Assembly: GCA_038030265.1 (NCBI GenBank)
Contig: CM075937.1
Span: 23,932,001 to 23,996,000, forward strand
From: Corythucha ciliata
Lineage: Eukaryota; Arthropoda; Insecta; Hemiptera; Tingidae
Direction of reading: 5' to 3'
Length of the DNA: 64,000 nt
Within the stretch, counting starts at the first letter, position 1; each line of letters begins with the position of its first letter. Positions 10,821 to 21,500 of the stretch are shown here, one piece after another. The notes beneath the pieces are model-generated. The model was given only the letters and a program-made list of their open reading frames with translations. It was not told where the DNA came from and searched no databases. A program made the translations under genes and the position numbers.

Positions 10821-13463
10821 AAAACCTAAATTTCCCTCCAGAAACAAACGTTTTACTCCAAAAATCACGATATTTCGACGAAAACCCGCGTAAACGGTAA
10901 TCTTCCCCCTATAATCTGGCAATATCCCCCTAGACCCTAAATGTTGAACATAATAATAGTAGAATTTAGCCTCTAGAACCTCTCACCCCCTAGGCGGGCT
11001 CAAGAATCCCTCAGGCCCCGTCCCACGTGAGCACGAGTCGCGCGATTTCAAAGTAACGTGTCTTGAGTGTATACAGCGGGAACGCCTGTAGTGTTTTACC
11101 TTAGCGATATGGATGATAATTGCATGACCGCTACAAACGCTACCCACTAAAATCGCACGGGTCCCGCCTCACACAGGACACAGGGTTACTTCCCCGCTTG
11201 TCGGTTCATGTACCCTGTTTTTTGGATCAAGGTGTGGAAAAAAAAGATTGTAGGCGTGCTAATACAATACAATTGGCATGCTAATCCTAATTTTTTTGTA
11301 GTATCGGAAAGATTCTTGAATGTCGGTTTTGGGAAGCCAAAGTACCGCACGGCTCAGCCAGCTTCCGCACTTACTGTGTTTCAACATATAGCTTGAAAAA
11401 ACAACATGTTTTTACCTGCAAACACAGGGTGAAATCCTCGCAACTGCAGCATTTCACTCTGATCCCGGCTGTATTGTCCACGCAGTAAGTACAAGTCACT
11501 GAACAGAAACTTCATTTGTGAGGAAAACTACGATTTTGTTAGTCGATGAACGGGTCAACTTACCAACAGAGGAAGTCATCTGAGGCCCACAATATTGAAA
11601 TAAACTTACCCGGCGGTACGAAAGACCGTCTAAAATTGCATAGACGAACTAAAGAAACGCATTCATTATGTGTTGAACGAGAAATTAAAACGAAAACAAA
11701 AACTGTTCCCGAAAAGTGATTAGGTAAACATGCTGTCACCTTCCCTTACGGCCCCACTCAGCACTCACTCCTATTTTATCGCGCCATCGGGCTTTAGTAT
11801 GTGGACCTGTGGGTAGCGGAAAAGCACAAAACTCAGACGCGAGTTATTATATTACGAGTTTTTTTTTCAAATAAGATTTTCTGGAAATAATAACGTAAGA
11901 ATGTTAATTTTTATATGTATTCTTTTCCTACGCTCATTATCTGTTGGTACCGTGAGTTTGACGACTTTTAAAAACGACAATTCAAGGGACTCAAATGCCT
12001 TGACATGACATTAAGTGGCGAAGCGTCAGTTTTGGTGCTTAATAGGCATGTCCTAGTTGATTATTTTAATTTTTTTGAAGAAACGGACAGCTCTAATTTT
12101 TAGTATTAATCCTCCTGTCCTGAGTGTATTAGCTTTTTCGTGCTTCCCCCAGTTGACAGAGTTCTGTAAAATCGGATGAAGAGTTCTTTACTTGTTTTGC
12201 TTATCTCTGAAATCTTAATGCTTGCTGACGCCGGTCATTTAATCGCGTTCGTGTTTAAATTGTGGATTTTCTAGTACATATTTATTTCTATATGAGTGCC
12301 ATGAGTTCCCCGTCAAGTCGTAGAGCTTGTGCAGCGACAGAATTAAGTAGACAATGTATAGATATTTATTCGTTTCAGCAATGTCGTGAAAATACGAGGC
12401 TCAGTGCTAGGCACTGGATAAGTGACACAGGGTGAACTTACGTGAACAGAATGTCCCGCCCTTGCATGTTTCTTGGAGCCGTTAGCCAAATTTAACAACA
12501 AGTTTACAGGAAGCGGCTTCGTTGTTCCAAGGTAAGTGTACCAGGAACCTAATTACAGTTTATTTTATAGGAATTGTTTGTCACGTTTTCTGTCAGTTTT
12601 GTCGTCGAGAAACGGGACGTAGTCTTGCATGCCCAATCACCGTCGTACTAGATTGACAGTTTCCTGACCAAGTACATACTAGAATTCTGGAGGAGTGGAA
12701 TGGTTTTGTTTTTTAAAGCGGTAGTAGCATTATTCAGGTTTTACAATTTGGAAAGAATTATCTGACTAAGGCTGAATAATTGAAAGTTGTGAGAACAGTT
12801 TGTCGCCTGGTCCAGATGAAGAAAGCGTAATCTGAAAGGGACAAACCTGCCCCCCACATGGTTGATATTTTATTTTTTGGGTTTTTTTTTCTTCTTCGTT
12901 TCCTGAGCTGAGTGAGGTGCTGTCTGTGATAAATCGACAGGTAGCCAATGTCTTATGGTGGGAAGTGGTTTGTTTGAAGAGCAGGAAAATTAAGCGGGAG
13001 CTGCAGTGTCTTTGAACCAGAGCAGAGTCTTTGAAAACCAGGATTGGGGCAGAAATAAGGCGAGAAAGTGTATCCGCCGAGAATCACCCGTGGAACTCCC
13101 CTTCATGTTATTTCCTTCCTATTTAGAGCGTTCTGTCGTTTAAGCTCTCTTGCTTCGCTAAATACGTTCAGATCGTCCTATCCTTTTTTTTTATAAGGAC
13201 AGGGCTTTTGGAGTAGAAAGGTGTGTAGGGGACAATCACAGACGGAGGACGAAAGGTCTCATATCTCCTATTTCCTCACAACTTTTTCAATGAGATTGGT
13301 TTGGGGCCATCAGGCAATTCGTTAGGACAAAGTCTATCGCACTTGATACTGTTTCACATAGAAATGTGACGAAAGGGGCGAATTGAAACGTGCGATGAGC
13401 GGAAACGTAATGCTGTACTCGAGCTTCTCGTCGGAGCCTCCAAAAGGATACTATGGAATGCTA
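10821..13463. other. Intergenic stretch without a recognised gene or element
   Basis: No open frame here has a recognisable domain, and I find no long inverted repeat. Untranslated exons of a neighbouring gene could lie here unseen. Confidence 0.4.
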
Positions 13464-13591
13464 AAGGCCCCTACACACGTTCCGATCCTACCGACCGACC
13501 TACCAAACTCTTCCAACAGTTTTTGCAGGACCCGGCTCTACACATTTTCCCACCATTTCTTCCGATTGTTATCATAATAATAATAATTATT

Positions 13592-13735
13592 GATGGCGGG
13601 CAGGTGGACCGGAGCTCGCTCAGGCGGATTTAAGTGAAGGACTTCCTGGGAGTTTGAAGTTTCGGTGTCAGAGGTTTCCCGTACAAATGAGGAAGTAACA
13701 CATTTTTCAAAATCATGGTTACCAAAACTAATGAA
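13592..13735 (+). mobile_element. Left end of the GGGCGGGCAGG family
   Basis: ATTGATGGCGGGCAGGTGGA followed by CGGAG, GGTTTCCCGTACAAAT and related text matches the left arm of the 2121-3397 element with substitutions. The matching right end was not found, so it is a partial or solo arm. Confidence 0.6.
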
Positions 13736-14297
13736 AACACGATCCGTTGAAATAAAATCAGGCCCTAATTTTTTTTATTAATTTTTAAAACTATTGGGTT
13801 GCGGGACCCATTTGAAATAGGCTAGATAGACTGATGACGTAATAACAGCATTCGCGTAACCTTCACAATAGCTTCCCACAAATCAAACAATGGGGACCGT
13901 GCAAAGATAAGAAAAAGAGCGCTCTAGGGCAAGAGCTGTAAGTTTAGGTACAATAACGAACGCCGGTAGTCATCAAGATTTCAATAGAGTTTGGTACGGA
14001 AACCGAAGAAAATCTCAGATTTAGACAATTTCCGATTATAAAATTCCTCCTGAAGCTATCAACGAGCTTTCGTAATGGAGTGTCTGTAATGTTAAAATTA
14101 ATTACAGAGTTATATTAGGGGAAAAGTTCGGAGAAAAAGGTTGCTATACCTGAGATCAGTTTTCTTTTCAAGAAGTATCAAGTAAGTTCATTGCAGTAAT
14201 GGCGTAGTGATCTTATTATCCCTTGAAATTGGTCAACAAGTATCATATTATCTTCCAGGTAGCCAGAATTATCTCTATCCAGTTTTGGAAAGTACAG

Positions 14298-14435
14298 GGC
14301 CGTATTCGTATAGTCGTCACTCAAGCTGAGTATTTGCTTAAACGGCTTCAATCCGGTCGTTCTAATTAGTGAGTCGTCTGTTTTGAATCGAAATAAGCAA
14401 ATACTCAGCATGAGTGACGACTATGAATGAAGGCC
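14298..14435. mobile_element. 138-bp MITE with GGCCgTATTCGTATAGTCG ends
   Basis: GTCGTCACTCAAGCTGAGTA with TTTGCTTA on the left is matched inversely by TAAGCAAATACTCAGCATGA on the right. The terminal GGCC is shared. The central 45 bp is unique. Confidence 0.7.
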
Positions 14436-14635
14436 AAATGTTTATAGTAGGGGACCGCGATGCCTATCTCACACTCACCTCAACCCTTATAACCCCTGCA
14501 AATTTGCCGTCGACTTACCAAATACCCTGTATACATTAGAAACAAAATTGCTAAGCAGAGAAAATTAATCCAAGCTTAATCGCTTGATCTTGTTGGGGGG
14601 GGGGGGTGAATAAAATAGTTTTGATTCTGATAGCG

Positions 14636-15067
14636 AAACTCGAATCGTGTTGGGCTATGCCCTTCCATCGTCGTCCGGATAATATCAGTTTAATTAATTT
14701 ACTAATTAAAATGCCGGCGACAGATTTATTCATTATATCAATCTAACAACATCTAGATAAGATTAAATTCGGCGTGGTTTACCGATCAGGAGAAGCGCCT
14801 AGAGTTTCGAGAAACAATGGACCTAGGTGGGGTTCGGCTTAGCTTATCCCTCGGAGTACGACTCCCATAGGCGTCTCCGTGGCGCAAATGGCAGCGTGCT
14901 GGACTGGTAATCCAGAGGTTGCGGGTTCAAATCCCGCCGGAGGGCCATTTTTTCTCGAAACTCGAATCGTGTTGGGCTATGCCCTTCCATCGTCGTCCGG
15001 ATAATATCAGTTTAATTAATTTACTAATTAAAATGCCGGCGACAGATTTATTCATTATATCAATCTA
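14636..15067 (+). repeat. tRNA-Thr-like repeat unit, locus 1
   Basis: A downstream module (CGAAACTCGAATCGTGTTGG ... CATTATATCAATCTA) occurs at 14,636-14,747 and again at 14,957-15,067. Between them are about 125 bp of leader and a tRNA-like sequence. The same arrangement, also with a period of about 320 bp, recurs at 55,184-55,812. Confidence 0.75.
14873..14944 (+). tRNA. tRNA-Thr(GGT)-like sequence
   Basis: The 72-nt segment folds into a cloverleaf: D stem GCGC/GCGT, anticodon stem CTGGA/TCCAG around CTGGTAA (anticodon GGT), T stem GCGGG/CCCGC around TTCAAAT, and a mostly paired acceptor with a G-G mismatch at the end pair. An A-box-like TGGCGCAAATGG and B box GGTTCAAATCC are intact, and TTTTTT at 14,949 could end Pol III transcription. 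GGT is an unusual threonine anticodon for a eukaryotic nuclear tRNA. Since the unit is dispersed with fixed flanks, a SINE-like repeat is more likely than a working tRNA gene. Confidence 0.55.
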
Positions 15068-15288
15068 AGAAGAAATAACTCAAGAAGGAAGAGAGCTCCT
15101 TTTGGTAGGATGTCGGACGCTACAGTCCTACACGCGCTCTGACGCGGCCGAGAAAGTGGTGGGGTGGTAGGATGTAGGAAGGTCTGAACCGTCCGACCAT
15201 CCTACAGTAGGACTGTAGGATGCACCTGGCTAGCATCGGACCCCCGGGGGGTTGAGCTAGGGCAGATCGGATCGTGTGTAGGGGCCTT

Positions 15289-15556
15289 AGCGCGCCGCGA
15301 TGGTGTAATGGATACCATGCTCGCTTCGCAACCCAGCGGGCCTGGGTTCGAATCCAGCCTTTGCCCATTACACTATAAGGCTGCGACGAGCTGTGACACG
15401 GCACACCCGGCTTCGTGTGGGCGTTCCCGGCGATGTGCGTTCAACAAACCGCGCACCGACCGAAACGCCCGCGTAGTACGGGTGTGAAGTGCCCAAGGGA
15501 GGCTTGGGCGCCTGCCGGGTTCAAAGCCCGGCGCCCCCGACAAAAAAAAAAAAAAA
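15289..15556 (+). mobile_element. tRNA-derived SINE with poly(A) tail
   Basis: A tRNA-like head (about 15,293-15,366) contains A-box-like TGGTGTAATGGATA and a perfect B box GGTTCGAATCC. It is followed by a GC-rich body and 15 A residues (15,542-15,556). The 13-bp sequence GTGTAGGGGCCTT occurs on both sides (15,276-15,288 and 15,557-15,569). That duplication lies in the right end of the 13,464 element, so the SINE inserted later. The GCTCGCTTCGCA segment recalls tRNA-Ala, but the anticodon arm is not intact. Confidence 0.8.
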
Positions 15557-15569
15557 AGTGTAGGGGCCT

Positions 15570-16554
15570 TTAGTACTAAGTCATTTCTCGAACCTTCCTT
15601 AAGTTTAAACTCCCTTACAAACGTATAATCGTGTGTTATTGTTAATTTTCCTGTTTGTGAGGAATGTTTGTAGTCGAGGTAGGCTTTAGGAACGACTTGT
15701 CATATGGGCGTTTTAATCGAAACGTGTGTAGAGTATGTGTGTAGCTAGGAGAAAGGATGAGTTTGACGGGATTGGACGTTGGGACAGGAACTTGGTAAGG
15801 GGCGTAGGTGCGGTGGTGAGCTGCAATGTAACGCGTGACCGGTGGGTCGGGCTGGTTATTGCATAACTTCGAGTGGTTCCAACCTTTTTTTATTTTATTG
15901 TAAGTTTAGGGCTTTGCGTTTCAAAAAGTATATAAATATAGAGTTTTCAATAAAAGTTTATACAAGAAAACATAAAAATTCAACCGTCCATCCATTACTT
16001 TGAAGCCTACCATGAGTGATTGTTATTAATTTATTATTGATAATAATAATAATAATAATTCATAGTTCTTAATAGTTTATTAATGCTATATTTCCCAATT
16101 TGACTTCTCAACTTCCTCCAACTGCAGGGTTAGTTCTCTGAATCTACTCGACCTTATTCATGTAGATCAGACGTTTGCAATGGGCTCATGGTTCGCGTTA
16201 AATTTTTGGCATCATCTAAACTGTTTTATACTTCGTGTTCAAAGGAAAGTGTAGGGTTTTTTCTTTTTTCCCTCCACACTAGTCGATGTCATTTTACACC
16301 GCGGTGGGTTGTGGGTGGGTTCTGTCTCGTAGGGGCAGGAGTTTCGATCGGTGGGTTGGTTAAAAGGAGGCGGTGAGATATCAGTCGTGAATGTGACGCG
16401 GAAAGTGATTCTCGAGCAAAAAAAAAAAAAAAATTGAAAAAACACAAATAAAACTTGGGCAAAAATAACTAAAAACACGGATAGGACGGAAAAGGTTGAG
16501 CTAGAAGCGCCATTTTTCTGTTTATTTTATTTTTTTTATTTTGTTAATTTTAAA
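15570..16554. other. Upstream region of the neurexin start codon
   Basis: This AT-rich stretch precedes the ATG at 16,555 and presumably holds 5' untranslated sequence. I see no TATA box at a convincing distance, and the transcription start cannot be placed. Simple repeats ATAATAATAATAATAATAAT (about 16,035) and a 15-base A run near 16,420 are present. Confidence 0.4.
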
Positions 16555-16799
16555 ATGGCGCTACCAACGACAACCCTTATCACCATCCTCGTCGTCCTTC
16601 CCGGAGTCGCGTTCGGTTTCGTCCTAGAAGGCTCGCAAACCTCATACGCGCAATTTCGTAAGTGGAACGCCGGTTTGAACGGTTCCCTTGAAATGGAATT
16701 TAAAACCGAGCAACCTAACGGTCTGCTTTTGTACACGGACGATGGAGGAACGTACGATTTTTTCGAGCTCAAACTAGTTGAAGGAGCGCTGCGATTGAG
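16555..16799 (+). CDS. Nrx-1: Neurexin exon 1: signal peptide and first half of LNS1
   Basis: Neurexin is a presynaptic single-pass membrane protein that binds neuroligins and other postsynaptic partners through LNS (laminin G-like) domains. The ATG opens a signal peptide, MALPTTTLITILVVLPGVAF, with a plausible cut after Gly21. The mature chain begins FVLEGSQTSYAQF and runs into LNS1 with the arthropod-typical TEQPNGLLLYTDDGG and YDFFELKLVEGALRL. The exon ends in phase 2 at TTGAG before a GTATAA donor at 16,800; reading on gives a stop within 13 codons, which supports splicing. The split Arg codon is completed by the first base of the next exon. This ATG is chosen because it directly starts the hydrophobic signal. 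Nothing upstream extends the frame convincingly. Confidence 0.9.
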
Positions 16800-18239
16800 G
16801 TATAATGTTTTCCGTTTGAAAAGAAGAGAAAAACACTAGAGGGTTGAGTTGAGAGAGGGCTAAATGTGTTTAAAATATCCGCCGTTTTAATTGCTGCACC
16901 TCCCTGCAGCAGGAAGGTGCTGCAATTATTTAATCTGCCCGACATATTTACCTGCAGTCACTTTTTTCTTATTTAACAATATTCTACCCCTTGAACTAGC
17001 AATAACGCGCTGGTTTCTAATAAACGAATATTACAATTTGGATCTTTGACAGGTGTTTCCGTCCTAGGGAAGCGATCAAATTAGGTCACGTGCGTAATTG
17101 CAATCCCTTGGTAGACGACACTTGCATTATGAATCGAATGAATTTGAGCGTGAATTTATCAATTTGGAGAGCGATAATAATATCTAATATGTCTGTCACA
17201 CGTAGAAATGATGCTTTTAAGAAGGGCAGAGGATGCAGTCAAAGTGTAGTATAACGAGAGGGGTGTCCAGTCATTCACACCTGTCCGCCGGTTTTGCGGT
17301 TTCTCTCATCCTCAGGAACGGTCTACAAACCGTCGTTGTAAACTGTTTCCTTCACATTTATTAAAACTAGGCAAGTTGGTTGACGTGTTAAGGTTGCCGT
17401 GGAGGTGTGAGCGAGTTTTTTTTTAAAGGACACTGGAAGTGCTCCATTTTTGGTTTTTTTCGGTAAATGCATAGCGAGACTGAGACCCGACGCCAATCGT
17501 TTTGCTGTGCTGCACACTGTATTTTTAATAAGTTGTTCTCGACGGATGACGTGAAAGTCCGTTGAAGGAGAAGGGGAGGGGCAGTTTGTTGAGTTCACGA
17601 CCTTTTGTACCGAGGTGTAACCTTTGGTGTTCGGTGGTTATATATGAAACCCACCCTATTACACTTCTTATACGTTATGTATAACACGTTACGGGGCAGA
17701 GGGAGGGTTAAGTGATACACGGAGTTTAAAAAAACGGAAAGGGGACCACTTACTACACTCGTTTGTTTTGTGTGGTCGATTCGTAGTTGTAAAACATTTG
17801 GGGGTTGATTAATCGAGCAATTGGGTTGCGGGAAACTTTTGAAGCTTTTAGCACTAATCGCTTTTCGTTGGGCGATAGCTTCCTTCAAATGCGGCTTGAG
17901 GAGCCTAATCTCCTCCCACTAGACTTACCTCCGCGTCATTCAATTATCATTACATGTTCTTGAAAAATCGTGTAGGTACTTCACCTTTATCAGAATCGTT
18001 TAGTCCTTCATCTTCGCAGACCTTCCATTAAGGTTTTATGTGAAAGCCATGAAAATAACGTGTTTTGACGGTTTGAGCTGGCTTTAATCCAAAATTGTCC
18101 AACATTCTTGACCTAGAGACCTGTTATTATCACAAGGTCAAATAAAAATTTCCAGAACTAGCAAAATTTCTTTTCGTTTGTGGAATGCCGCCTTCGCTGC
18201 CACCCTTAAAATATTTTGTTTTTGTCTTCTCATTCTCAG
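16800..18239 (+). other. Neurexin intron 1
   Basis: A 1.44-kb intron joins two halves of LNS1, with donor GTATAA and acceptor TTCTCATTCTCAG. I see no element or exon inside it. Confidence 0.75.
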
Positions 18240-18591
18240 ATACAATTTAGGCGGCGGCGCGCAAATACTGACCGTCGGACGAGATTTAAACGACGGTCAC
18301 TGGCACAAGGTAGAGGTGCGTCGCAGCGGTGAACGAACCCGTTTGACAGTCGACGGTGAAAGTCAATGGCGAACTTCGCGCGGCAAAGAGTTCCATTTTG
18401 GTCGTCTCGCGTCCAATTCCGACGTCTACGTTGGCGGCATGCCTTCGTGGTACAGTACAAAACTGACTCTTCTCGCTCTTCCTAGCGTCATTTTCGAGCC
18501 TCGTTTCGGCGGTGCCATACGAAATCTCGTCTACGCTGACGACGAGTCGCCACTGCCACGCCGTCAGGAGATTCGCATGAAGGATCACAAG
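18240..18591 (+). CDS. Nrx-1: Neurexin exon 2: second half of LNS1
   Basis: The exon starts right after TTCTCAG and completes RYNLGGGAQILTVGRDLNDG with the LNS signature HWHKVEVRRSGERTRLTVDG. It continues with FHFGRLASNSDVYVGGMPSW and ends FGGAIRNLVYADDESPLPRR followed by QEIRMKDHK, the usual end of the LNS1 beta-sandwich. Length is 352 nt; it ends in phase 0 with donor GTAAGG. The segment before the EGF domain corresponds to the region where vertebrate splice site 1 lies, so small alternative exons in the very long following intron are possible. None could be identified by eye. Codons are richer in G and C than the introns around it. Confidence 0.93.
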
Positions 18592-21500
18592 GTAAGGAAT
18601 TCAGAATCCCATTGATTGATTATTAACATGCACATTTTCTAAACTCGGTAATAGCGCTTCATGAGTGGTAGTTTACCCCGTTTATGATTGATGGGAGGGG
18701 GTCTGATGTGCCAATCGTGTCGCTTTACAGTCCGAAATAAATAGAAATGAGCGTCTGAGGAATTTCGTTTGAACACCCTCGCTATTGAGTACCTATCAAA
18801 ATAAAATTAATATTCCGTAATTGAAATTATTGATTTTCAGTTCGTTAAGCAGCTCTAAAAACTTTAAAAGAGAGGGTTCTTAATTAATCCGCATACAAAT
18901 TAGTAATCCCACTTCTGGCCCCATTCCCAGGTTATGTATTATTCACAATGATCGCTTAATACTCCTTCTTTTCCCCCTTTTACAAAAATAACTCATTTTT
19001 CAACATGTTTGTCTTTCTCATGCATTTTAATTTCGTAAACTGATTTTTATCTGACCTTTTTTATGGTGTACAGAATGATGAAGGGGTGAGGGGGAGCTTT
19101 GTTATAATATCCTCAATGCTGGCGAGTTCCCTCTGTGTTTCATACTCATCGCTAGTGGTAACCCCGTATCCTCGGCTTAAGACAAATACGCGAAGGGGAC
19201 GATGTTCATGAGAGCTGGGAATGAGAGTATTTTTTATAGACTGACGACTTAATAGCATCAAGTCCTGTTTGCCGTCCATTCCATCCGCAATCCTCTCCTC
19301 CCCATTACAGATTGGTGCGGCTGAGGGAGCTTGAACCCGTCCTTTAACTCACTCAAGTTAGAGTTAGGAAGAGGAGTGAAATGAGAAAGCAAAGGTGTCT
19401 TTTTTCTGTGACATAATTATTCAAAAAATTGATCCTTTATGGAAGGTATTTTTACGTAAAACGGATATTCATTTTATGAATATCGGACTTCCAAGATTGA
19501 AACGAACTGGTTTTTAGGATTTGGTCAGACGACTCTGGCCGTTTGTATCAACGGAGTTGAAGTGCGGAATAATATTCTAGTGCATATTAAATAAATTAAA
19601 TTATCTCTTAGGTTTTTTAAAACACGCTATAACTGTTTTTGAGTTACAGTGGGGAAAGATTTGTGAAACATTTTCATGATGAGATTTTAAAATACCTAGG
19701 AACGTTTTGTTCCTACAAATGGAAACTTATTCACCTCGGAATTTCATACGCTCTCTATCTTTCTTCCCCCCCCCCCCGCTCGTTCTCTTACTCTCATCTC
19801 GGTAAAGGAACGCTGGAATCACGCGATCTTGTGACAGATGTCAGGGAAAACAGGATGGGCGGAGACCCTTCTTCCTCCTCTCTAAAAAATTGGATGTGAT
19901 TTATTCCATCCGAGCCATCACGAAATAGGGCCGTTATCTTTCACAGAAAAGTTTTTAACCGCGGTTGACGGTGATGTATTTGGACGGTGGTGCGGGCAGA
20001 GTTGGAAAGAAAAATTATTTTTATTATTATTACTCTTTTTATATTCCATATAACGTCTCATAGCGCAATAATACACTCGTATTGCATGCATATGTGTTAT
20101 GCATGCCCACTTATTCGCATGAGCATGCTTTTGTTGGCTTTTCATGAACATTTTTAGGTATATGTAGTAGGGAAAGGAATGCACAGGGTGAGAAAGGTTG
20201 GAGGGTGGGTTACAATAAATTTTCGTTTTAGAAAATAACTGGGGTTTTTGTTTATTTTGTTTCGCTGGAGTAGAAGCCAAGCACCACAATTATTGCACTT
20301 TGAATTTTCTCCGACAAATTGCGATTACCAACCACTTTACACAGCTTGCCAATAGAATCAGACACTTTGGGGCAGGCCCGTCCAACCTAGCACATCTCCC
20401 CATCACAAGTTTTTACAGCTTCCTCCTAGAGATCCATAAACCCAATGCTGGTCCCAAACTGGTCGAATGGGAAGAAGAAGAAGAAGAAGAAGAAAAAAAA
20501 GGTTCTTGGGAAGTGTTGAAATCGATAAAAACCTTGGGCGTAAACTCTCTTTTTGACCGCTTTAAGAATCAAATTAACAAGAATGATTAAAAACTTGATA
20601 AGTGAGGGGGCGAAGCGATTTAATTATGCCCTTACTGTCCACGCCCCCTTTGTATGAATAATTCACGCTATGGGATATCGTTTGAAGAGGAGGAGGGAAA
20701 AGAGAGACTAAAAAACTTGAGAGTTGTTGACCAGAAAATGTCAGAAAACAGCTATATGTGTTATAGAACAAACGGACTTTTTTTCTTCGCTTCGATTTGA
20801 CCCTACAGTTTCCGAGCAAACAAAGATTTGTTATCCTACGGCGACAGGGCACGTTTTGGTGGAAAAAGACGCACACACTCACAAAAAAAGACGGAAAATT
20901 CACTCTTTTCTCTCTTCCCTATTTTCACAGCGTGGGATGTTTTTGACAGAAAAAGACGCAATCGTAGTTTTCTTCATTCTGAAATATTTCCATGGATACT
21001 TCTAACCCCCACCCTCACCAAGCCATTAAATTTAACCTCCGTTTACGAGATGACCGTGACTTCAGGAAAGTTTCTTGTTTTTTTCTTTATTATGACCATG
21101 CGATAAGCCCCCCCCCCCCTGGGTGGCTCCTTCCTCTTGGAGATTTTTATCCCCCTGAAAATTTACGAACAAAAGATACAGAAAATTCTCTGTACGCATT
21201 TGTTTCCTTAAAAACATGCCATTGGGGATTATACTTGTCTTAGAGTAAGAATTTGCCTACCAGCCACCTCATCTCATTTCCCTCTGGGCCCTCTACATAT
21301 ATTTGGAGTGGAACACGGCTAAAATGATCCCACTAAATTCATCGATTTATAATTTAAGTAGAACAATCCAATTCTACCTCATGGGGGGGGGGGGCATTAT
21401 ATAATTTTCAACCGCCGTAAAGACTTACATGAGCTTATTTAGAAACTTATTGATGAATTCAATTTGAAATCAATTACACTAAAGTGCCCGTCATTCACGG

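Larger units (their letters stand above)
13464..15288. mobile_element. TA-flanked inverted-repeat element with AAGGCCCCTACACACG ends
   Basis: The left end AAGGCCCCTACACACGTTCC at 13,463 and the right end CGTGTGTAGGGGCCTT at 15,273-15,288 are inverse over about 30 bp. With the SINE at the right end removed, the flanks are TA on both sides. The element has collected a GGGCGGGCAGG-family end (13,592), a small MITE (14,298-14,435) and a tRNA-Thr-like unit (14,636-15,067). No transposase is visible. Confidence 0.6.

Noticed and set aside
14873..14944. Bacterial or organellar contamination suggested by a GGT threonine anticodon
   Set aside because: The unit is dispersed within eukaryotic repeats, has no bacterial neighbour genes and ends in a Pol III type T run.
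15293..15366. Functional tRNA-Ala gene at the head of the SINE
   Set aside because: The anticodon arm does not pair in the normal way and the sequence continues into a body with a poly(A) tail and a target-site duplication.
18236..18588. Two antisense open frames opposite neurexin exon 2
   Set aside because: They are shadows of the conserved LNS1 coding sequence on the other strand.
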